A DNA stretch of 62,203 nucleotides, from positions 1-62,203 of the forward strand of contig CAXTSX010000019.1 of NCBI GenBank assembly GCA_964247085.1, written 5' to 3'. The translations under genes and the position numbers were made by a program. Below the pieces are notes generated by a model. The model saw nothing but the letters and a program-made list of their open reading frames with translations. It did no database searches and was not told where the DNA came from. Position 1 is the stretch's first letter; each line of letters opens with the position of its first letter. This stretch comes from JAAFHZ01 sp964247085 (lineage in GTDB: Bacteria > Cyanobacteriota > Cyanobacteriia > Cyanobacteriales > Chamaesiphonaceae). This document shows positions 26,360-35,702 of this stretch, one piece after another.

Positions 26360-27700
26360 ATGTATCTGACCACCGCATTCCCATCACTTTTAGCCACCAC
26401 TGCCGCTAACGCTCCGATCGTTCTCAACAGCGTCCTCCTTAGCCTCGTCGTCATCTATCTCGCCAGCAAACTCGGAGCCGAAGCCGCCAAACGCTTTGAC
26501 CTCCCCCCCGTCCTCGGCGAACTGATCGCCGGAGTCATCGTCGGTATCTCCGCTCTCCACTTGATCATCTTTCCCGATAGTGGCCTGACCGCCGCCGATT
26601 CCGTCATCATGCAGTTTCTGCAACGAATCAGCCCCCTCACCCCCACCGCCCTCAGCGAAGTATTTGCCTCCCAAAGCGAAATTATCGGAGTCCTAGCCGA
26701 GTTAGGGGTCATCATCCTGCTCTTTGAAATTGGTCTCGAATCAGACCTGCGCCAACTGAAAGAAGTTGGGGCTCAGGCCGTCGTTGTAGCCTGTGTCGGT
26801 GTGGCTGCGCCCTTTGCTGCTGGCACCGCCGGATTGATGTTGATATTTCAGGTAGCTGCCATTCCAGCAATTTTTGCTGGAGCTGCCCTCACCGCCACCA
26901 GCATTGGGATCACCTCGAAGGTTTTGTCTGAAATTGGCCAACTCAAATCCAAAGAAGGCCAAATCATCGTCGGCGCAGCCATCATCGACGATATCCTCGG
27001 GATCATCGTCTTAGCCGTAGTTGCCAGCTTAGCCAAAACCGGATCGATCGATGTAATTAACGTCATCTACTTAATTGTTAGTGCCACCGCCTTTTTAATC
27101 GGTTCCATCTTACTGGGCGGCTTTTTCAATACCACTTTCGTCACTGTTGTCGAACAGCTCAAAACACGCGGTAGTATTATTATCCCCGCTTTCATTTTTG
27201 CTTTTTTCATGGCCTTTCTCGGTAACGCCATTCACCTAGAAGCGATCTTGGGTGCTTTTGCTGCCGGGTTAGTGCTAGACGAAACCGATGCCCGCGACGA
27301 ATTGGATGAATTAATCCAACCCGTCGCTGATTTGTTTGTTCCAATATTCTTTGTCACCGTCGGTGCCCGCGCTGATTTAGGCGTTTTAAATCCGATGATC
27401 GCCAGCAATCGTCAAGGTTTAATCATTGCAGTGTTCTTGATTTTGGTCGCCATTGTCGGCAAACTAATCACTGGTTGGGCGGTCTTTGGGCAACCCGGCA
27501 TTAATAGATTAGCGATCGGAGTCGGCATGATCCCCCGAGGTGAAGTTGGCTTGGTTTTTGCCGGAATTGGATCAGCCAGCGGCATCATCGATCGACCCCT
27601 CGCCGCCGCCATCATCATCATGGTAATCATCACCACCTTCTTAGCACCACCATTCCTGCGGGTAGCCTTTGGTAAAACAACGAATGTAACAGAAGAATAA
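26360..27700 (+). CDS. CPA2-type cation:proton antiporter
   Basis: 446 residues with about 12-13 transmembrane segments. LPPVLGELIAGVIVGI, GVIILLFEIGLESDL, ATSIGITSKVLSEIG, GAAIIDDILGIIVLAV (the DD ion-binding pair) and MIPRGEVGLVFAGIG are hallmarks of the KefB/NapA-type exchangers. It resembles cyanobacterial NhaS3, a thylakoid Na+/H+ antiporter, but I would not give the symbol without a tree. It is transcribed alone. Confidence 0.85.
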   Translation: MYLTTAFPSLLATTAANAPIVLNSVLLSLVVIYLASKLGAEAAKRFDLPPVLGELIAGVIVGISALHLIIFPDSGLTAADSVIMQFLQRISPLTPTALSEVFASQSEIIGVLAELGVIILLFEIGLESDLRQLKEVGAQAVVVACVGVAAPFAAGTAGLMLIFQVAAIPAIFAGAALTATSIGITSKVLSEIGQLKSKEGQIIVGAAIIDDILGIIVLAVVASLAKTGSIDVINVIYLIVSATAFLIGSILLGGFFNTTFVTVVEQLKTRGSIIIPAFIFAFFMAFLGNAIHLEAILGAFAAGLVLDETDARDELDELIQPVADLFVPIFFVTVGARADLGVLNPMIASNRQGLIIAVFLILVAIVGKLITGWAVFGQPGINRLAIGVGMIPRGEVGLVFAGIGSASGIIDRPLAAAIIIMVIITTFLAPPFLRVAFGKTTNVTEE

Positions 27701-27882
27701 AGTCGTAGATGACACAAAAATCATACAAATTCGATATCCCAAGAGATCAACCCTTACGATAGGGAGTTTGTTCGCGAAGCGTCTCCTCTTAGGAGTGGGG
27801 GTGCGTCCCGCCCCTCAACGGGGGGACTGGGGGTCAGAACCCCCAGATCCAGGTTCTCCCCAACAATAAGTCACAGCTGAAA
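27701..27882. repeat. Convergent spacer with interspersed repeat, copy B
   Basis: The spacer between the antiporter and tyrS holds a GTTCGCGAAGCGTCTC segment near 27768-27783 of the GCTTCGCGAAC type. Next, at 27785-27860, it holds a copy of the G/C-run repeat seen inverted at 21791 (GACTGGGGGTCAGAACCCCC, then AGATCCAGGTTC). It can fold into hairpins and may end transcription of both genes. Confidence 0.55.
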
Positions 27883-29100
27883 CTAAACCAAACGCCGAAA
27901 CCGCTTCTTCCCCACCTGCAAAACCCGCCCCCGCAAACCCTCCACATCCTCAATCACCAAATCAACATCCTGCAGCGACTCCCCATCTAATTTCACCGCC
28001 CCTCCCTGCATCTGCCGCTTCGCATCATTACTTCCCGAACACAGCCCCGTCGCCGCCAACACCTGAAACATCCGCACCGGAAAACTCAAAGCCACCAGCT
28101 CAAACTCCGGAATACTCTCCCCAGCCGTCGCTTGACCCCCCACCAAAGCGATCGAATCCCGTTGAGAATTTTCCGCTGCCCCTTGACCATGGAACTGACT
28201 CACCACCGTCATCGCCAACAACTTCTGCGCCGCACGCGGATTAGCCGGAATTTGCTCTAAAGGCACCGCCGTCAACAACTCAAAGTAATCCTTAATAATA
28301 CTGTCTGGCGTTTTTTCCAGCTTGGCATACATACTCAGCGCATCCTCCCGCAAGCCCACGTAATTGTTTAGAGACTTGGACATCTTTTGCACCCCATCCG
28401 TCCCCAACAAAATCGGCATCAATAAGCCAAATTGCGGAGCTTGACCGAAATGCCGCTGTAAATCTCGCCCCACTGCCAAATTAAACTTTTGATCGGTGCC
28501 ACCAATTTCCACATCTGCTTGGATGGCAAAAGAGTCGTAGCCCTGCATCAAAGGATAAAGAAACTCATGCAGAAAAATCGGACTCTTTTGGTCGTAGCGC
28601 AGCGCAAACCCTTCCTTGGCTAGCATTTGCCCCACCGTCATTGTCGAGAGCAAGTCCACGATCTTACCTAAGTCTAATTCTGACAACCAAGCCGAGTTGT
28701 AATGAATCTCTAACCGACCGGGCGTATCAAAATCTAGTACTGGCTGGAGTTGCTCTAGGTAGGTAGCCGCGTTTTCTTGCACCTGTTGATCGGTCAACTG
28801 TTTACGCACTTCCGACTTGCCCGTAGGATCACCAATCCGCGCCGTAAAATCCCCAATGATTAGCACCGCCGTATGTCCAGCATCTTGGAAAGATCGGAGC
28901 TTGCGCATGGGAATACTATGACCAAGGTGCAAATCTGTACCAGTTGGATCGATGCCCAACTTGACCCGCAGTGGTCTGTTGAGTCGATCGATCTGGGCGC
29001 TTAAATTATCCTGCGGGGTGTTGCCCTGATCGGGAAAAATTTCATTAGTACCACGCCATAACCACTCCGGCTGACGTGCATTAGATCCGCTTGAATTCAT
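27883..29100 (-). CDS. tyrS: Tyrosyl-tRNA synthetase
   Basis: 405 residues, class Ic aminoacyl-tRNA synthetase charging tRNA-Tyr. The HIGH-type motif is in GTDLHLGHSIPMRKL, and the KMSKS motif is exact. The tyrosine-binding region GYDSFAIQADVEIGGTDQKF is present. The C-terminal S4 domain (SNDAKRQMQGGAVKLDGE) is complete. Length fits the TyrZ-like group found in cyanobacteria. It is monocistronic. Confidence 0.95.
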   Translation of the reverse strand: MNSSGSNARQPEWLWRGTNEIFPDQGNTPQDNLSAQIDRLNRPLRVKLGIDPTGTDLHLGHSIPMRKLRSFQDAGHTAVLIIGDFTARIGDPTGKSEVRKQLTDQQVQENAATYLEQLQPVLDFDTPGRLEIHYNSAWLSELDLGKIVDLLSTMTVGQMLAKEGFALRYDQKSPIFLHEFLYPLMQGYDSFAIQADVEIGGTDQKFNLAVGRDLQRHFGQAPQFGLLMPILLGTDGVQKMSKSLNNYVGLREDALSMYAKLEKTPDSIIKDYFELLTAVPLEQIPANPRAAQKLLAMTVVSQFHGQGAAENSQRDSIALVGGQATAGESIPEFELVALSFPVRMFQVLAATGLCSGSNDAKRQMQGGAVKLDGESLQDVDLVIEDVEGLRGRVLQVGKKRFRRLV

Positions 29101-29295
29101 AAAAATAGTAATAAATACTGAACAGGTTAAACTTCGGCCAACTCGGAAGCAATCAAACTCCGCAGGACAAGTATAATGAACAATATCGAGAATTTAGCCA
29201 ATCGACTATGATTAAATTCCTCCACTGAGATCGATCGCCATCAGTAGTCATGCTTCATATCTCCAACATACCTACATCTTTAGAGAAAAAACAGA

Positions 29296-31254
29296 GTGTC
29301 TTCTAGAGCCATTAACGAACAACAATCCACTAAAGAAAAGCACACAGCTAGTAACTTTGCTACTGGAGTCTTGAAAAATGCTGGCGGCACCATCCTCGGC
29401 GTGACAATGCTAGCCAGTGCGGTACTAGCTGGTAGCTTGGTCGGATTGGCACTCAGTTTTCGCAACCTGCCAGACGTAAGAATTTTGCGCAGCTATGCTC
29501 CCACCGAAACCACCTACATCACCGATGTGAAAGGCATTCCCTTGGCCAGTCTCCACGGGGAAGCCAATCGGGAAGTAGTAACCCTGAATCAGATTTCTCC
29601 ACACCTCAAACGAGCATTGCTAGCGATCGAAGATAGTAATTTCTACTATCATAACGGCATCAATCCCAGCGGCGTTGGTCGAGCGTTGTTAGCCAACGTT
29701 AGTAAGGGTCGGGAAGCAGAAGGTGGTTCTACCATCACCATGCAGCTGATCAAGAATTTATTTCTGTCCCAGAAAAAAGAATTTACTCGGAAGTTAGCGG
29801 AATCAGTCCTGTCCATCCGTCTGGAGCAAATATTCCGCAAAGACCAAATCCTAGAGATGTATTTGAATCAGGTCTATTGGGGTCACAACAACTATGGGGT
29901 AGAAACAGCAGCCCAAAGTTATTTTGGTAAAAAAGCAGCAGATTTGAATCTGGCCGAAGGCGCGATGATGGCGGGGCTAATTCAGTCACCAGAGCGCTGG
30001 AGTCCCTTTAAGAGTCTAGCCAAAGCAAAGGAAAGACAGGCCGAAGTCTTAAATCGGATGAAAGTTTTAGGCTGGATCACCCCCGCTGAAGCGGAAGCAG
30101 CCAAAGCCGAAAAAATCAAAATCGGTAAAATTAAAACTTGGCAGCGCAGCCGGTTGCCCTATGTTACAGATACAGTAATTGAAGAATTGAATCAAAAATT
30201 TGGTCGAGAAACTGTTCGTAAAGGCGGCATGCGGATCCAAACGACCGTAGACTACAAGTTTCAGCAAGCTGCCGAAGAAATTGTGGCTAACGCCTCCCGT
30301 AACTATGGCAAAGATTATCAAATCGGCTTAGCAGCGATCGATCCCCGTACCCATTATATTAAAGCGATCGTTGGGGGCATTGATTACAAGAAAAGCAACT
30401 TTAACCGGGCAATGGAAGCTAAGCGTCAGCCAGGTTCTTCCTTTAAGCCATTGGTTTACTACACCGCCTTTGCTACCGGTCGTTATACCCCAGAATCGAC
30501 CGTCTACGATACTCCCGTCCGTTATAAAGACGGGTCAGGTTATTACTCACCTGTAAACTATGGCAGAAGCTATTCTGGTCCCATTAGTATTCGTACCGCC
30601 CTCAAATTTTCAGCCAACGTTCCGGCGGTCAAGATGGGTAAGACGGTGGGTCTAGATAAAGTAATTGCCACCTGTCGCACTTTGGGCATTAGAAGCCCCA
30701 TGGATCCAGTTGTTTCGCTGCCCTTGGGAGCGATCGGAGTATCGCCGATGGAAATGGCCGGAGCCTTTGCCACTTTTGCTAGTAACGGTTGGCAGTCTCC
30801 TACCACCAGTGTAGTAAGAGTTACAGACAGTGAAGGTAGTGTGCTACTAGATAATTCACCAGACAAGGAAAACCGCAAGTTGGTATTGGATCCTTGGGCT
30901 TCAGCCCAAATAACTAATGCCCTAGAGTCGGTTATTTATGGCAGTGGTGGTACAGGTAAAAATGCGGCGATCGGTCGCCCGGCAGCTGGTAAAACTGGTA
31001 CCACTTCTTCCGAACGAGATGTGTGGTTTGTGGGGTATGTTCCCCAGCTGGCCGCAGCGGTTTGGATTGGCAAAGATAACAACACTCCTCTAGGTAAAGG
31101 AGTCACTGGTGGTACCTATGCAGCACCCATCTGGCGACGGTTTATGAATGCGGCTCTAGAAAATACTCCCGTGGAGAACTTCCAAGCAGCTAGCAAATTC
31201 AAGCGTCCCAACTTTAATGGTAAGAAACAGCAAACTGACGAAGTTGTTCAGTAA
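29296..31254 (+). CDS. Class A penicillin-binding protein (PBP1A family)
   Basis: 652-residue bifunctional peptidoglycan synthase. The start is a GTG (MSSRAINEQQ). An N-terminal transmembrane anchor lies at residues 36-55. The GT51 glycosyltransferase follows (RALLAIEDSNFYYHNGI with catalytic glutamate, then EGGSTITMQLIKNLFLS and EQIFRKDQILEMYLNQVYWG). The transpeptidase has the SxxK motif in RQPGSSFKPLVYY, the SxN motif in KFSANVPAVK and KTGTTSSERDVWFVG. All catalytic motifs are intact. It is monocistronic and ends in a strong terminator. Confidence 0.93.
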   Translation: MSSRAINEQQSTKEKHTASNFATGVLKNAGGTILGVTMLASAVLAGSLVGLALSFRNLPDVRILRSYAPTETTYITDVKGIPLASLHGEANREVVTLNQISPHLKRALLAIEDSNFYYHNGINPSGVGRALLANVSKGREAEGGSTITMQLIKNLFLSQKKEFTRKLAESVLSIRLEQIFRKDQILEMYLNQVYWGHNNYGVETAAQSYFGKKAADLNLAEGAMMAGLIQSPERWSPFKSLAKAKERQAEVLNRMKVLGWITPAEAEAAKAEKIKIGKIKTWQRSRLPYVTDTVIEELNQKFGRETVRKGGMRIQTTVDYKFQQAAEEIVANASRNYGKDYQIGLAAIDPRTHYIKAIVGGIDYKKSNFNRAMEAKRQPGSSFKPLVYYTAFATGRYTPESTVYDTPVRYKDGSGYYSPVNYGRSYSGPISIRTALKFSANVPAVKMGKTVGLDKVIATCRTLGIRSPMDPVVSLPLGAIGVSPMEMAGAFATFASNGWQSPTTSVVRVTDSEGSVLLDNSPDKENRKLVLDPWASAQITNALESVIYGSGGTGKNAAIGRPAAGKTGTTSSERDVWFVGYVPQLAAAVWIGKDNNTPLGKGVTGGTYAAPIWRRFMNAALENTPVENFQAASKFKRPNFNGKKQQTDEVVQ

Positions 31255-31275
31255 CAGTAAGGTTTAAAGAGAAAT

Positions 31276-31308
31276 GAAGGGTGGACATCGTCCACCCTTC
31301 TTTCTTTT
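31276..31308 (+). terminator. Intrinsic terminator of the PBP gene
   Basis: GAAGGGTGGA and TCCACCCTTC form a perfect stem with a CATCG loop, followed by TTTCTTTT. It lies 22 bp after the stop codon. Confidence 0.9.
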
Positions 31309-31352
31309 ATAAAATAGCTACCTAAATTATTGATTTAGCAGGGACTGTAAAA

Positions 31353-31425
31353 TGAGCAAGGAGGGATTCGAACCCCCGACCTTCTGATCCGTAGTCAGAA
31401 GCTCTATCCACTGAGCTACTTGCCC
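31353..31425 (-). tRNA. tRNA-Arg(ACG)
   Basis: A 73-nt cloverleaf on the minus strand. The acceptor GGGCAAG (31425-31419) pairs with CTTGCTC (31360-31354) with one G-U pair, and the discriminator is A. The D arm reads GCTC..GAGC. The anticodon ACG is at 31392-31390 in the loop CTACGGA, and the T loop is TTCGAAT. The wobble A is presumably edited to inosine by TadA. Confidence 0.95.
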
Positions 31426-31462
31426 TAGCGCGGTTCTCACTATAACACGGGTCTTCTCAAAA

Positions 31463-31966
31463 ATGCAAAACAATTTTCCGGATCATCAACTAACTCACCT
31501 CAATGCAACTGGCGAAGCCCATATGGTGGATGTGGCAAACAAAGAAATTACTCAGCGCACAGCTACGGCAGAAGCCTGTGTGAAAATGTCTGTAGCTACG
31601 TGGGAAGCGATCGAAGGCGGCAATAGCCCCAAGGGCGATGTGCTAGCCACTGCCCGGATTGCTGGCATCATGGCCGCCAAACAAACAGCGAACCTAATTC
31701 CGCTCTGCCATCCATTACCTATTAGTAAGGTCGTCATTGAAATCATTAGCGATCGGCAGCTGCCGGGCTACCGCATTCAGGCCACCGTCAAGATTGAAGG
31801 TAAAACAGGGGTAGAGATGGAAGCTCTGACCGCAGCGACAGTGAGCGCCCTCACTCTATACGATATGGCCAAAGCTTTAGAGAAGTCGATCGAGATCACT
31901 CAAGTGCGGCTGATCAGTAAGACAGGCGGTAAATCGGGCATTTATCAAGCCAGCTCAGCACCTTAG
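31463..31966 (+). CDS. moaC: Cyclic pyranopterin monophosphate synthase MoaC
   Basis: 167 residues. It converts the MoaA product into cyclic pyranopterin monophosphate for molybdenum cofactor. Signatures are HLNATGEAHMVDVANKEITQRTATA, GIMAAKQTANLIPLCHPLPIS (the conserved cysteine-histidine block), GKTGVEMEALTAATVSALTLYDM and SKTGGKSGIY. It starts next to tRNA-Arg and stands alone; a molybdate uptake locus is 28 kb away in this window. Confidence 0.93.
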   Translation: MQNNFPDHQLTHLNATGEAHMVDVANKEITQRTATAEACVKMSVATWEAIEGGNSPKGDVLATARIAGIMAAKQTANLIPLCHPLPISKVVIEIISDRQLPGYRIQATVKIEGKTGVEMEALTAATVSALTLYDMAKALEKSIEITQVRLISKTGGKSGIYQASSAP

Positions 31967-32231
31967 ATGCGGTATCAATAAGATCTGCAACCCAACTATT
32001 CAAGAATTAATCAACACATTACTGTCGAAATTTTGAATTTTCGCCAGTAACCATTGTTCTCGGCCATAAACTTGCTTCCTCCCATCACATCAAAATAGTG
32101 ACTTAGATAACTAGTGATACCTTCGGAAAATATAAAGTTTTGTAAAGTATCCGTAATCTTCTTGAAGTGCTGTGTAGCTTCTTACAATCAGCCAGCCTTT
32201 GTTGAGATGTGGAGTAAATCAGGTATTAGTT
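31967..32231. other. Spacer upstream of the TPR gene
   Basis: I see no RNA gene or repeat here. An in-frame TTG at 32199 extends the downstream gene on paper but lies in poorly coding sequence. Confidence 0.4.
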
Positions 32232-33128
32232 ATGTCTAAACCAATCGAACAATTAGTGACCGATCAACAATACGTCGAGCCAGAAAATACTCCCGACAAC
32301 TTAGGTGAATCAGAAAAAGATGACACTATCAATAACCGAATCTATTCTGGCAGATCTGATTTTTGGTATTTTCAAGAAGCGGTGCTAGGTAAGGTTGGTA
32401 GATATGCAGATGTCATTGCTGCTTATGACCGAACGATCGCTATCAATCCCAATAACTCTGACACTTGGTATTTCCGAGGAGTAGTACTGGGGAAAGATGG
32501 TCGATATGAAGAAGCGATCGTTTCCTACGGCCGAGCACTAGCCATCAATCCCAATAATTCCAAAGCTTGGTATTACCGAGCAGCTGCCTTAGATAAAATT
32601 GGTCGCCAGGAAGAGGCCATGTCTTCCTATGCCCGAGTGGTAGCAATTAATCCCGATAATGCTGATGCTTGGTATTATCTAGGAGCTTTACTGGGTCAAC
32701 TCGGCAAAGGTGAAGAGGCGATTTATTCCTATGACCGAGCAATATCTATCAAACCACAGGATTTTAGAGCTTATTACAATCGTGGTCGCCTGAAAGAGGA
32801 ACTGAATGACTTGGCGGGGGCGATAGCAGACTTTAATGAGGCGCTGGCTCTCAAACCAAAATTTGCCTCCGCCTATGTAAACTGCAGCTTTTTGAAACGG
32901 GAGAAGATCAAGGAACAAACCTTTTCTACTACTGATTTACGTCACCAGGATAAATCTAGTATTTACAATTGGCAATCACCGGTGCGGCCATTACAGTTGG
33001 TGGCTTTTGGCCAAGCTAATCTACCGGCCAATCCTGTCTACGAAATACAGCATACTAGCCCTCCAGGCAATAGTGCCATCCGCGTCACCGGCTTTCACAC
33101 TCCGGAGCAGCGTTGGCAATCGGTATAA
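32232..33128 (+). CDS. TPR-repeat protein
   Basis: 298 residues from the ATG at 32232 (MSKPIEQLVTDQQ). Five tetratricopeptide repeats of the type W.YR...L...GR.EEA...Y.RA.AINP.. fill residues 40-210, and there is no signal peptide, so it is probably cytosolic. The last 70 residues (PVRPLQLVAFGQANLPA) are not repeat. Binding partners unknown. It converges on chlP. Confidence 0.85.
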   Translation: MSKPIEQLVTDQQYVEPENTPDNLGESEKDDTINNRIYSGRSDFWYFQEAVLGKVGRYADVIAAYDRTIAINPNNSDTWYFRGVVLGKDGRYEEAIVSYGRALAINPNNSKAWYYRAAALDKIGRQEEAMSSYARVVAINPDNADAWYYLGALLGQLGKGEEAIYSYDRAISIKPQDFRAYYNRGRLKEELNDLAGAIADFNEALALKPKFASAYVNCSFLKREKIKEQTFSTTDLRHQDKSSIYNWQSPVRPLQLVAFGQANLPANPVYEIQHTSPPGNSAIRVTGFHTPEQRWQSV

Positions 33129-33175
33129 ATTCCGAACATGTTGGCCAATTAAATATTTTAAATATTGGCAACAAT

Positions 33176-33212
33176 AAATCCTGTCTATTATTACTAATAG
33201 ACAGGATTTTTT
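33176..33212. terminator. Bidirectional terminator between TPR gene and chlP
   Basis: AAATCCTGTCTATTA and TAATAGACAGGATTT form a perfect 15-bp stem around a TTAC loop, with T and A runs on the two sides. Confidence 0.85.
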
Positions 33213-33230
33213 AAATATCTCTAAAACTTG

Positions 33231-34457
33231 TTAGGGAGCTAGAGCGTTACCGCGAATCAGACTGCCGATCGTCTTAGCTGTAATTTTCAACTGTACCAAA
33301 GGATTGGCTGGGACTACAGTTTTGTACAGGTAGCTATCAAAAGTCAGCTTTTGCACGTCAACGTCAGCGCACATTTCTACAAAAGCTTCCCGAGCAGCAT
33401 CAGAGGTGTAGAACACTCGCTGTAAGATATCCAAGACTTTGTAGGTTAGACCATAGGTCTTATCCCACTTCTTGATGTAAGTATTCTTGATTTCTTGTTC
33501 AGTAGGTACTCTAGCGCCATTTTCCGATAGCTCAACGATCGCTTCGGCACACATCCGACCGGACTTAGCCGCAAAGTAAATACCTTCCCCAGAAGACTTG
33601 GTGACATAGCCAGCGGCATCGCCGACGAGAGCAACCCGGCCAACTACCCGGCGAGGACGGGGATGCTCGGGAATCGGATGAGCTTCTACCTTAATAATTT
33701 GGCCACCTTCTAGTCTGTGCGCTGCCCGCGCTCGAATTCCAGCTTGTAATTTTTTGATGCTGTCTTTGTTGGGACTCATCGTGCCCGTACCGACCGCAAC
33801 GTGGTCGTATTTGGGGAATACCCAAGCATAGAAGTCGGTGGAGACATCATCCCCCACATACATTTCGGCCAATTCTTCGTAATAAGCCAGCTTATCTTCG
33901 GGTAAGCGAATGCGTTCTTGGAAAGCGATCGCATAGCGATAGTCACCAGCATCGATCGCCTTAGCCACTCGGGAGTTAGCTCCATCGGCACCGACGATCA
34001 TGTCTACCTTTAAGATTTTGGCTTCACCGGTCACTTGACCAGTGCTGTGGTCAGCATAATGCAGCACATAAGGAGAAGTATCGTTGCCCGGAATTTCGAT
34101 TTTGTGGACAGTCCCATTGATGAGCTTGGCACCTAGTTTTTCGGCACGTTGCCGCAAAAAGCCATCCAACACTTCCCGCCGACACATCCCAATGTATTCA
34201 CCATCTTTGAGGGTCTGACCAATGTTCACCTCGACATTGGATGGTGAGATCATCTTCATCTTGCGCACCCGGCGATCGATAATCTCCGGTGGCAGTTGGA
34301 ACTCATCTACCATGCACAAGGGGATGGCACCGCCGCAAGGCTTTGCATTATCCAGCTTCCGCTCGATCAAATATGTTTCAATTCCAGCTTGAGCAAGCGT
34401 CTCCGCTGCACAGGAGCCAGCCGGACCGCCACCAACAACAGCAACTTTTAACACCAC
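33231..34457 (-). CDS. chlP: Geranylgeranyl reductase ChlP
   Basis: About 408 residues. It reduces geranylgeranyl groups to phytyl for chlorophyll a and tocopherol. LKVAVVGGGPAGSCAAETLAQ is the FAD motif at the very start. RKLDNAKPCGGAIPLCMV, KMISPSNVEVNIG and VGADGANSRVAKAIDAG are diagnostic. I start it at the GTG at 34457 (MVLKVAVVGG), the conserved N-terminus of the family, because the 17 extra residues from 34508 are not. It is alone on the minus strand, divergent from rpaB across about 500 bp. Confidence 0.95.
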   Translation of the reverse strand: MVLKVAVVGGGPAGSCAAETLAQAGIETYLIERKLDNAKPCGGAIPLCMVDEFQLPPEIIDRRVRKMKMISPSNVEVNIGQTLKDGEYIGMCRREVLDGFLRQRAEKLGAKLINGTVHKIEIPGNDTSPYVLHYADHSTGQVTGEAKILKVDMIVGADGANSRVAKAIDAGDYRYAIAFQERIRLPEDKLAYYEELAEMYVGDDVSTDFYAWVFPKYDHVAVGTGTMSPNKDSIKKLQAGIRARAAHRLEGGQIIKVEAHPIPEHPRPRRVVGRVALVGDAAGYVTKSSGEGIYFAAKSGRMCAEAIVELSENGARVPTEQEIKNTYIKKWDKTYGLTYKVLDILQRVFYTSDAAREAFVEMCADVDVQKLTFDSYLYKTVVPANPLVQLKITAKTIGSLIRGNALAP

Positions 34458-34955
34458 AGCACTTCTCTTAAAAAATCTATTTATGCCTACAAGCGAAAAT
34501 GTTAGCACGTACTCTCCTGGGAGGTGGTCGATCGAGTGGGTTAGTTGGTCTAAATGAAATATTCCTTAACTTTAGATCCTAGTGTTGATCGATCGCCTCG
34601 GTCTACATTAGTCATCTCTAAATCACAACCGCTATTCCACTATATTTGGCCAGCTATTTACACCGAAACCATCTAGCAAAGCCTTGCTGGAATTAAGCTG
34701 TGAAAGTAATGTATACTTCTGTTCGGAGAAAAATAATCATGGCTAACCACCAACACCACAGCTCACGGCCACCTCTTTTTAGACATTAACTTTATTAAGA
34801 AAGCATTAAAACCTAGCACTCTATATAATTTAACTGTTAAAAATTGTTTGAAATAAATCATAATATAGCTCAATAACTAAATAGAATTTTATTTAAAACG
34901 AACAGCTATTGTTAAGAATCATAAATTTATCACTATATGTGGAGCAGCCAGCATT
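34458..34955. promoter_or_regulatory. Long divergent region chlP / rpaB
   Basis: About 500 bp without a supported gene. It must contain the chlP and rpaB promoters and is AT-rich from 34790 on. A 16-codon frame (ATG 34739, MANHQHHSSRPPLFRH) has a Shine-Dalgarno-like GGAG at 34725-34728 and a TATACT 20 bp before that, so a short leader peptide is conceivable. I see no confident HLR1 site. Confidence 0.4.
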
Positions 34956-35687
34956 TTGGAAAACAATAATAAAGAGAGAATTTTAGTAGTTGATGATGAA
35001 GCAAGTATCCGCCGAATTCTGGAAACTCGGCTCTCGATGATTGGATATGATGTTGTCACTGCTGCCGACGGCGAAGAAGCCTTAGAAACCTTTCGGGATG
35101 CCTGTCCCGACTTGGTAGTGCTGGATGTGATGATGCCCAAACTTGATGGTTATGGCGTTTGTCAGGAACTGCGCAAAGAATCAGACGTGCCGATTATTAT
35201 GCTCACGGCTTTGGGTGATGTGGCCGATCGGATCACTGGTCTAGAACTAGGTGCTGATGACTATGTGGTGAAGCCCTTCTCTCCGAAAGAATTAGAAGCA
35301 CGGATTCGATCGGTACTGCGTCGGGTAGACAAAAACAATCTGAATGGCATTCCTAGCTCTGGGGTAATTCACATTGGCAGTATCCGCGTGGATACCAACA
35401 AGCGGCAGGTCTATAAAGGGGATGAGCGAATTCGGCTCACCGGCATGGAGTTCAGTCTATTAGAGTTGTTGGTGAGCCGATCGGGAGAAGCGTTCTCTCG
35501 TTCAGAGATCCTGCAAGAAGTTTGGGGCTACACCCCAGAACGACATGTGGATACTAGAGTAGTTGATGTACACATTTCTAGACTACGCGCCAAGCTGGAA
35601 GAAGATCCCAGTAATCCTGAATTGATTTTGACAGCGCGGGGCACTGGCTATCTGTTCCAGCGGATCATGGAACCAGACGAGCTGTAA
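34956..35687 (+). CDS. rpaB: OmpR-type response regulator RpaB
   Basis: 243-residue master regulator of photosystem genes under light and redox stress, binding HLR1 sites, normally partnered by the kinase NblS/Hik33. The receiver has acidic residues D13-D14, phosphoacceptor D57 in VVLDVMMPKLDGYG, and the lysine in DDYVVKPFSP. The winged-helix domain ends RGTGYLF. ASIRRILETRLSMIGYDVV is typical of RpaB/Ycf27. The start is a TTG at 34956, as is common for this gene, with GGAG at 34941. It heads a cluster with two plus-strand genes, 15 bp upstream of the next. Confidence 0.93.
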   Translation: MENNNKERILVVDDEASIRRILETRLSMIGYDVVTAADGEEALETFRDACPDLVVLDVMMPKLDGYGVCQELRKESDVPIIMLTALGDVADRITGLELGADDYVVKPFSPKELEARIRSVLRRVDKNNLNGIPSSGVIHIGSIRVDTNKRQVYKGDERIRLTGMEFSLLELLVSRSGEAFSRSEILQEVWGYTPERHVDTRVVDVHISRLRAKLEEDPSNPELILTARGTGYLFQRIMEPDEL

Positions 35688-35702
35688 GGTGAAAAAAACT
35701 AA

